From NCBI GenBank assembly GCA_045642925.1, contig JAZUJW010000048.1:1-64000 (forward strand): a stretch of 64,000 bases of DNA, given 5' to 3'. Positions 59,560 to 64,000 of this stretch are shown piece after piece. Position 1 is the stretch's first letter; each line of letters opens with the position of its first letter. The position numbers and the translations under genes were made by a program. The DNA comes from Firm-04 sp045642925. GTDB lineage: Bacteria; Bacillota; Clostridia; Oscillospirales; Ruminococcaceae. Under the pieces are notes generated by a model. That model ran no database searches, was not told where the DNA came from, and saw nothing but the letters and a program-made list of their open reading frames with translations.

Positions 59560-60957
59560 ATGGCAAAAATTAAAATCACTGAAACCGTCCTGCGTGACGC
59601 GCATCAGTCGCTTCTCGCAACCCGAATGCCGACTTCCGATATGCTCCCCATCCTCGACCAGATGAACAAAGTTGGCTTCTACTCCGTAGAATGCTGGGGC
59701 GGCGCAACCTTCGATTCCTGCCAGCGCTTCCTCAACGAAGACCCGTGGGAAAGACTGCGCACCCTGAAAAAACATCTTCCCGATACCAAACTGCAAATGC
59801 TGTTCCGCGGTCAGAATATGCTCGGCTATCGTCACTATGCAGACGATGTTGTCGAATATTTCGTACAGAAATCCGTGGCAAACGGCATTGACATCATCCG
59901 TATCTTCGATGCCCTGAACGATGTCCGCAACCTTGAGACCGCCATCAATGCGGCAAAAAAAGAGGGCGCTCATACACAGGTCGCCATCAGCTACACTACC
60001 GGCGATGTCTTCACAGATGATTACTACGTCAAGTATGCGAAGCAGATCGAAAACGCAGGCGCGGATTCCATCTGCATCAAGGATATGGCTGCACTGCTGA
60101 CACCATACCGCACCGAATCACTCGTGAAAGCACTGAAAGCCAACACCAAACTCCCCATCCAGCTTCACACCCACACCACTTCCGGTCTGGCATCCATGTG
60201 CCTGCTGAAAGGCATCGAGGCGGGCTGCGATATCATCGACACCGCAATGTCCCCGCTGGCACTCGGTACTTCTCATGCGCCGACCGAATCCATGGTTGCC
60301 GCTTTGCAGGGTACGCCTTACGATACCGGCATCGACCTTGCAACCGTCTGCGACCTGCGTCCCTACTTCATGGGACTGCGCGACAAGTACATCAAAGCAG
60401 GTCTGCTTGACCCCAAAATGCTTGCAGCAGACGCAAAAACACTCATCTATCAGGTTCCCGGCGGTATGCTTTCCAACCTTCTTTCCCAGCTCAAACAGGC
60501 AGGCAAAGAAGACAAGCTTACTGAAGTGCTGGAGGAAGTGCCGCGTGTCCGTAAAGATGCAGGCTATCCGCCGCTGGTCACACCGTCCTCCCAGATCGTC
60601 GGCACACAGGCTGTGTTCAACGTCATCATGGGCGAACGCTACAAGACCGTCACCAAGGAATTCAAGGGTATCGTCCGCGGCGAATACGGTCAGACACCTG
60701 TTCCGATCGACCCCGCATTCCGCAAGAAGATCATCGGCGATGCCGAACCCATCGACTGCCGTCCCGCTGACAAACTCGCGCCTGAACTCGATAAACTCCG
60801 CGAAGAATGTGCCGAATGGACACAGCAGGAGGAAGATGTTCTCTCCTATGCACAATTCGGTCAGGTCGCTGTGAAGTTCTTCGAGAAGCGCCGCGACAAA
60901 CAAGTCGGTCTGGATGGCGTACACGGCAATGCCGCAAACCAGATTCATCCTGTCTGA
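59560..60957 (+). CDS. Oxaloacetate/pyruvate carboxyltransferase subunit (OadA/5S type)
   Basis: The 465-residue protein is the pyruvate-side carboxyltransferase found in oxaloacetate decarboxylase alpha, pyruvate carboxylase B and transcarboxylase 5S. Landmarks are TETVLRDAHQSLLATRM (metal site), ECWGGATFD, GADSICIKDMAALLTP (carbamylated Lys) and LHTHTTSG. It stops before a biotin domain, consistent with the separate carrier gene. No OadB sodium pump gene is present in the cluster, so the set resembles a soluble transcarboxylase. Confidence 0.9.
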   Translation: MAKIKITETVLRDAHQSLLATRMPTSDMLPILDQMNKVGFYSVECWGGATFDSCQRFLNEDPWERLRTLKKHLPDTKLQMLFRGQNMLGYRHYADDVVEYFVQKSVANGIDIIRIFDALNDVRNLETAINAAKKEGAHTQVAISYTTGDVFTDDYYVKYAKQIENAGADSICIKDMAALLTPYRTESLVKALKANTKLPIQLHTHTTSGLASMCLLKGIEAGCDIIDTAMSPLALGTSHAPTESMVAALQGTPYDTGIDLATVCDLRPYFMGLRDKYIKAGLLDPKMLAADAKTLIYQVPGGMLSNLLSQLKQAGKEDKLTEVLEEVPRVRKDAGYPPLVTPSSQIVGTQAVFNVIMGERYKTVTKEFKGIVRGEYGQTPVPIDPAFRKKIIGDAEPIDCRPADKLAPELDKLREECAEWTQQEEDVLSYAQFGQVAVKFFEKRRDKQVGLDGVHGNAANQIHPV

Positions 60958-60969
60958 TGCACCCGTGCT

Positions 60970-60990
60970 CAGGCGGGATGCCCCGCTTTG
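60970..60990 (+). terminator. Short hairpin between the carboxyltransferase genes and metA
   Basis: GCGGG and CCCGC pair around a short loop, followed by TTTGAG. It is weak and may only reduce read-through into metA. Confidence 0.4.
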
Positions 60991-61009
60991 AGAAAGGAGC
61001 ATTTTCACC

Positions 61010-61954
61010 TTGCCGATTTGCATTTCTCCTGACTTGCCTGCCTATCAGGCACTCTTACAAGAAAACATTTTTGTGATGGACAATGAACGCGCTGCCCATC
61101 AGGACATTCGCCCCCTGCGCATTCTGATTCTGAACATCATGCCGAAGAAAATCGAAACCGAGATACAGCTTTTGCGTTTACTCAGCAACAGCGCCATTCA
61201 GGTTGACATTTCCCTGCTTTGTATGCAGTCCCATGTTTCGAAAAACACCTGTCAGAGCCATCTCAACACGTTCTACACCACGTTTTCCGAAATTGCGGAA
61301 CAATTCTATGACGGCATGATCATCACGGGCGCTCCTGTCGAACAGCTTGCCTTTGAAGAGGTTGATTACTGGCGCGAGATTTGTCAAATCATGGAATGGT
61401 CGAAAACACACGTTTTCAGTACCCTCCATATTTGCTGGGGCGCACAGGCGGGACTCTATTTCCATTATGGTGTCCCGAAATATCCGCTCGAAAAGAAAAT
61501 GTTCGGCATTTTCCCGCATATTGTGGAAAAGCAGGCGCCGCTGGTGCATGGCTTCGATGAAATATTTGACGTGCCGCATTCCCGCCATACCGAGATTCGC
61601 CGCGAAGATATCAATAAAGTCCCCGAACTGGAGATTCTCACCAGTTCCCCCATCGCAGGCGTACATATCGTGGCAAACCGCAACGGCAGACAGTATTTCA
61701 TCACAGGTCATTCCGAATATACCCGCACCACACTTGCGAACGAGTATTTCCGTGATGTGGAAAAGGGATTGCCCATCGACATTCCCTATCACTATTTCCC
61801 GAATGATGACCCCGCACAACAGCCTGTCTTTACATGGCGTTGTCACGCTAATTTAATGTTTTCGAACTGGCTGAATTATTGCGTTTATCAGCGCACGCCC
61901 TATGACCTCACCACACTTGCGGTACGGGATTGGAATCAGCCTATGGACACGTAA
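61010..61954 (+). CDS. metA: Homoserine O-acetyltransferase, MetA family
   Basis: MetA acylates homoserine at the start of methionine synthesis. The predicted start is TTG at 61010 (MPICISPDLPAY), 12 bases after AAAGGAG, giving 314 residues. The nucleophile is C142 in LHICWGAQAG. Residue 111 is Glu (GAPVEQL), which in studied MetA enzymes favours acetyl-CoA; succinyl-CoA enzymes carry Gly there. No SAM riboswitch or T-box was seen upstream; only about 50 bases separate it from the previous gene. Confidence 0.92.
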   Translation: MPICISPDLPAYQALLQENIFVMDNERAAHQDIRPLRILILNIMPKKIETEIQLLRLLSNSAIQVDISLLCMQSHVSKNTCQSHLNTFYTTFSEIAEQFYDGMIITGAPVEQLAFEEVDYWREICQIMEWSKTHVFSTLHICWGAQAGLYFHYGVPKYPLEKKMFGIFPHIVEKQAPLVHGFDEIFDVPHSRHTEIRREDINKVPELEILTSSPIAGVHIVANRNGRQYFITGHSEYTRTTLANEYFRDVEKGLPIDIPYHYFPNDDPAQQPVFTWRCHANLMFSNWLNYCVYQRTPYDLTTLAVRDWNQPMDT

Positions 61955-61980
61955 AGCTGTCCACAAGAAAGGATATTGAA

Positions 61981-62478
61981 ATGGATAATTCTAGCAAAAA
62001 AGGTTTTGCCATTACGTCACTCGTACTTGGCATTTTGAGTGTTGCCGGCGGCTGCTGCTGCCTGCACCTCATTCTTGCACCGCTTTCCCTGATTTTTGGT
62101 ATCATCTCGTTAGCAAGCAAGCGCGGCGGCAAGGGCATGGCAATCACAGGTATCGTTCTCTCCGTCCTGATGATCGTATTCACCGGATTCGTTGCAGTGA
62201 GCTTCAAAGATGTATTGAAGTACAGCGATACCATCAGCAACGACATGGCTTATATCATCAACAATCAGGACGAAGTCTTTAAAGAATACGAAGAAGACGG
62301 CACCCTGCCTGACTGTCTCGATAAGTACACTGAACCGCCTCTCAGCGATATACTGGAAAGCCGTGGTGTTTCTATTCAAGACATCATGGATGCTCTTGAC
62401 GAGTCCTACAAGAATGGTCAGCTTCCCGCTAACATCAGCGGCTATGGTGTAGCTGAAAATGTAGTGTACGCTGACTGA
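61981..62478 (+). CDS. DUF4190-type small membrane protein
   Basis: The ATG at 61981 with AAAGGA gives 165 residues. The N-terminus has two membrane helices (about 8-40 and 52-78) with the DUF4190 pattern GFAITSLVLGILSV...LIFGIISLASKRGGKGMAITGIVL, written here as landmarks. An acidic, mostly helical outer domain of about 85 residues follows. The function is unknown. Confidence 0.75.
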   Translation: MDNSSKKGFAITSLVLGILSVAGGCCCLHLILAPLSLIFGIISLASKRGGKGMAITGIVLSVLMIVFTGFVAVSFKDVLKYSDTISNDMAYIINNQDEVFKEYEEDGTLPDCLDKYTEPPLSDILESRGVSIQDIMDALDESYKNGQLPANISGYGVAENVVYAD

Positions 62479-62484
62479 TTTCGG

Positions 62485-62892
62485 TCAGAGTACATTGCGC
62501 AAAATCGCATAAACCATCCACATTCCCAGAACGGCAACCCAAAACTTGCCGCTTCTGGGAATGATTTTTTTTGTGCTGCCAAATGCCTTCATCCACAGTT
62601 CCACATACCACAGCAAGGCAATGATTGCCGCAAAAAGTATCATGATGTTCTCTTTTGCCGCAGTCACAATGTCCAGACGGCACATTGCAAAGACAGCGTG
62701 CGTCATACCACAGGCAGGGCAAAGCAAGCCGCCTGTGACCGTCCGCAAAAGGCAGGGCGGCACATACGGCATCAGGAATGCCGCATAGAGATTTTTCACG
62801 ACCAGCAGCGCTCCCGCCCCCGCAAAAGGCAAAATCGCAAGCAAGATAAAAGAATACGGTTTTTTACGTATCCACTGCATTTTCCATTTCAT
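62485..62892 (-). CDS. DUF2752 membrane protein
   Basis: The ATG at 62892, nine bases after GGAGG, gives 135 residues. Three hydrophobic helices surround the DUF2752 hallmark GGLLCPACGMTHAVFAMCRLD, with its CPxCG motif. The family is of unknown function and often lies beside DUF4190 genes. The two genes converge with six bases between stops. Confidence 0.82.
   Translation of the reverse strand: MKWKMQWIRKKPYSFILLAILPFAGAGALLVVKNLYAAFLMPYVPPCLLRTVTGGLLCPACGMTHAVFAMCRLDIVTAAKENIMILFAAIIALLWYVELWMKAFGSTKKIIPRSGKFWVAVLGMWMVYAILRNVL
62519..62578 (+). terminator. Terminator for the DUF4190 gene inside the opposing DUF2752 gene
   Basis: CATTCCCAGAA and GGCAA (from 62519) pair with TTGCC and TTCTGGGAATG around CCCAAAAC, followed by eight T at about 62567-62575. 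The hairpin is also part of the DUF2752 coding sequence on the other strand. Confidence 0.75.
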
Positions 62893-62960
62893 TTTTCTGT
62901 TCCTCCAAGGCGCGTTTATTGTTCCACAAGAAAAAATTATCGTTTTTCGATAAATTTCTA

Positions 62961-62989
62961 TTGACAAACGAGAAGTTCTGTGCTATACT
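62961..62989 (+). promoter_or_regulatory. Sigma-A promoter of the DUF2975 module
   Basis: TTGACA (62961-62966), 17 bases, TATACT (62984-62989), 32 bases before the ATG. Confidence 0.87.
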
Positions 62990-63020
62990 AAGGACAACAA
63001 ATCAAAAGGAGCGTGACTGT

Positions 63021-63479
63021 ATGTCGCTTAAATGGACTGCACAAAAATCCCTGTTTCTTTCCCGTGTTCTGGTAAAGGTGGTCATGGCACTCTGCATTGC
63101 CCTGTTCTTCTGTGTACCGATTCTTGCCGATTTCTGTCAGGTGTTGTTCTACGAAGAACCAAAGTACATCTACACCATCATCGTCATTACCGCTTATGCC
63201 TGTCTGACACTGTTTCTCGGCGCTGTTCTCTTTCTCAACGGCATCCTCTACCGCCTGAACAAGCAGGAAGTTTTCGTGAAAAAAAATGTTTCAGCGATTC
63301 GCGGTATTTCATGGTGCTGCTTCGGCATCTGTGCATTTCTCGCCATACTCGGCTACTGGCGGCATACCGCATTCCTCATTGCGTTCATCGCAGGTTTCTT
63401 CGGCTTGATTTTCCGCGTGCTGAAAAACGTGTTCCAACAAGCAGTCGAACTGAAAGAAGAAAACGATTACACCATCTGA
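63021..63479 (+). CDS. DUF2975 membrane protein
   Basis: The 152-residue protein has four membrane helices and the DUF2975 pattern, including FLNGILYRLNKQEVFVKKNVSAIRGISWCCF (landmarks LNKQEVF and IRGISW). Members are typically encoded next to a small Cro/C1-type regulator, as here. AAAGGAG precedes the ATG. The function is unknown. Confidence 0.82.
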   Translation: MSLKWTAQKSLFLSRVLVKVVMALCIALFFCVPILADFCQVLFYEEPKYIYTIIVITAYACLTLFLGAVLFLNGILYRLNKQEVFVKKNVSAIRGISWCCFGICAFLAILGYWRHTAFLIAFIAGFFGLIFRVLKNVFQQAVELKEENDYTI

Positions 63480-63493
63480 GAAAGGACAATGCC

Positions 63494-63715
63494 ATGCCGA
63501 TTATCGTAAATCTGGATGTGATGATGGCGAAACGGAAAATGTCATCGGGCGAACTTGCTGAACGCATTGACATTACTCCTGCAAACCTCTCCATCCTCAA
63601 AAATAATAAAGCAAAAGCCATTCGGTTTTCCACACTCGAAGCCATTTGTGAAGCGCTGCACTGTCAGCCGGGCGATGTGCTGGAATATATTGAACCCGAA
63701 AACGACAAGGAGTGA
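63494..63715 (+). CDS. Cro/C1-type (XRE) helix-turn-helix regulator
   Basis: The 73-residue protein is a single HTH domain of the YozG type (MAKRKMSSGELAERIDITPANLS helix-turn-helix, TLEAICEALHCQPGDVLEY end). It lies 14 bases after the DUF2975 gene and is probably a partner or local regulator. Confidence 0.88.
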   Translation: MPIIVNLDVMMAKRKMSSGELAERIDITPANLSILKNNKAKAIRFSTLEAICEALHCQPGDVLEYIEPENDKE

Positions 63716-63720
63716 GTAAT

Positions 63721-64000
63721 ATGGATGAATTCAAGCAGAATTATGATACGACATACATCGCTTCTCAGCCCGCTTCGACATTTCAGCCTGTTACAAAGCG
63801 GGAATGGGAATTTCAAAAACATGATACCTTGTTTGGAATACTCAGTATCCCGTTCGGCTTTCTGTTCATGCGCTACATTGTCTGCAAAACAGACGGCTTC
63901 CAGACCACGCTTATTTTCCTGCTGTTCCTGTTGGGCGGCATCTGCTACCTGCATAAAGCCGGCTATCGGCAAAATGCAAAACAGCGTATACTTGGTGGAA
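63721..64000 (+). CDS. Membrane protein, N-terminal part (cut by window end)
   Basis: The ATG at 63721 with AAGGAG follows the HTH gene by five bases. The visible 93 residues comprise a polar N-terminus (about 35) and two helices (FGILSIPFGFLFMRYIV, TLIFLLFLLGGICYL). It may belong to the DUF4153/DUF4173 group that often accompanies DUF2975-HTH pairs, but too little is visible for a firm call. Confidence 0.6.
   Translation, partial: MDEFKQNYDTTYIASQPASTFQPVTKREWEFQKHDTLFGILSIPFGFLFMRYIVCKTDGFQTTLIFLLFLLGGICYLHKAGYRQNAKQRILGG

Noticed and set aside
1..64000. CRISPR arrays, rRNA, tRNA genes, prophage or transposase genes
   Set aside because: Looked for direct repeats with spacers, rRNA-like stretches, tRNA cloverleaf landmarks and recombinase motifs; none was found.

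Overview
This window looks like the chromosome of an anaerobic Gram-positive gut clostridium, most likely an Oscillospiraceae/Ruminococcus-like organism. The evidence is a pyruvate:ferredoxin oxidoreductase, a solitary spoVAC sporulation gene, storage-glucan enzymes (glycogen phosphorylase and a GH13 amylase), a GH51 arabinofuranosidase, strong AGGAGG ribosome sites, many sigma-A promoters with 17-bp spacers, and the firmicute gene order rpmH-rnpA-yidD-yidC-jag-mnmE-mnmG-rsmG. The species is inferred, not proven. No rRNA, tRNA, CRISPR array, prophage or transposase gene was found.

Layout. 1-4.1 kb: a fold-back repeat, GH51 arabinofuranosidase, an ECF sigma/anti-sigma pair and spoVAC. 4.1-12.8 kb: a second fold-back repeat, PFOR (minus strand), two membrane proteins, a MATE exporter preceded by a 21-bp periodic repeat, and an aspartate-type aminotransferase. 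12.8-19 kb: a candidate structured RNA, then glgP, a GH13 enzyme and a MurL-type peptidoglycan-precursor epimerase. 19-22.2 kb: a minus-strand GNAT-mreB-rsmA operon and a divergent HD-domain gene.

22.3-31.5 kb is one operon holding the whole common aromatic pathway plus the Tyr and Phe branches (aroF, tyrA, aroB, aroA, aroC, pheA, an aroE-aroK fusion and aroQ). In front of it is a Tyr/Phe-rich leader peptide with mutually exclusive hairpins, a textbook-style transcription attenuator that I could read directly from the sequence. 31.6-35.5 kb: a CpsB/YwqE-like protein that has lost its metal ligands, a tiny coupled ORF, a GH25 lysozyme, rsmD, coaD, a coiled-coil protein and a VanZ-like protein. 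35.9-39.6 kb: a GntR(YtrA)-regulated ABC exporter and a CPBP protease.

39.6-47.2 kb is the origin-proximal rpmH-to-rsmG block on the minus strand, with five parS-like palindromes. dnaA is not next to rpmH; instead there is a single consensus DnaA box, a small unknown gene and purB. 49.4-57.6 kb: secD-secF, a TIM-barrel epimerase, nrdR, a DUF4830-like protein, rsuA, an orphan MsmX/UgpC ATPase and a COG2509 flavoprotein. 57.7-61 kb: a three-gene biotin-dependent carboxyltransferase set arranged like a transcarboxylase (12S, 1.3S, 5S), with a divergent 12S. 61-64 kb: metA with an acetyl-type active site, small membrane proteins, and a DUF2975/XRE-type regulator/membrane-protein module cut by the window end.
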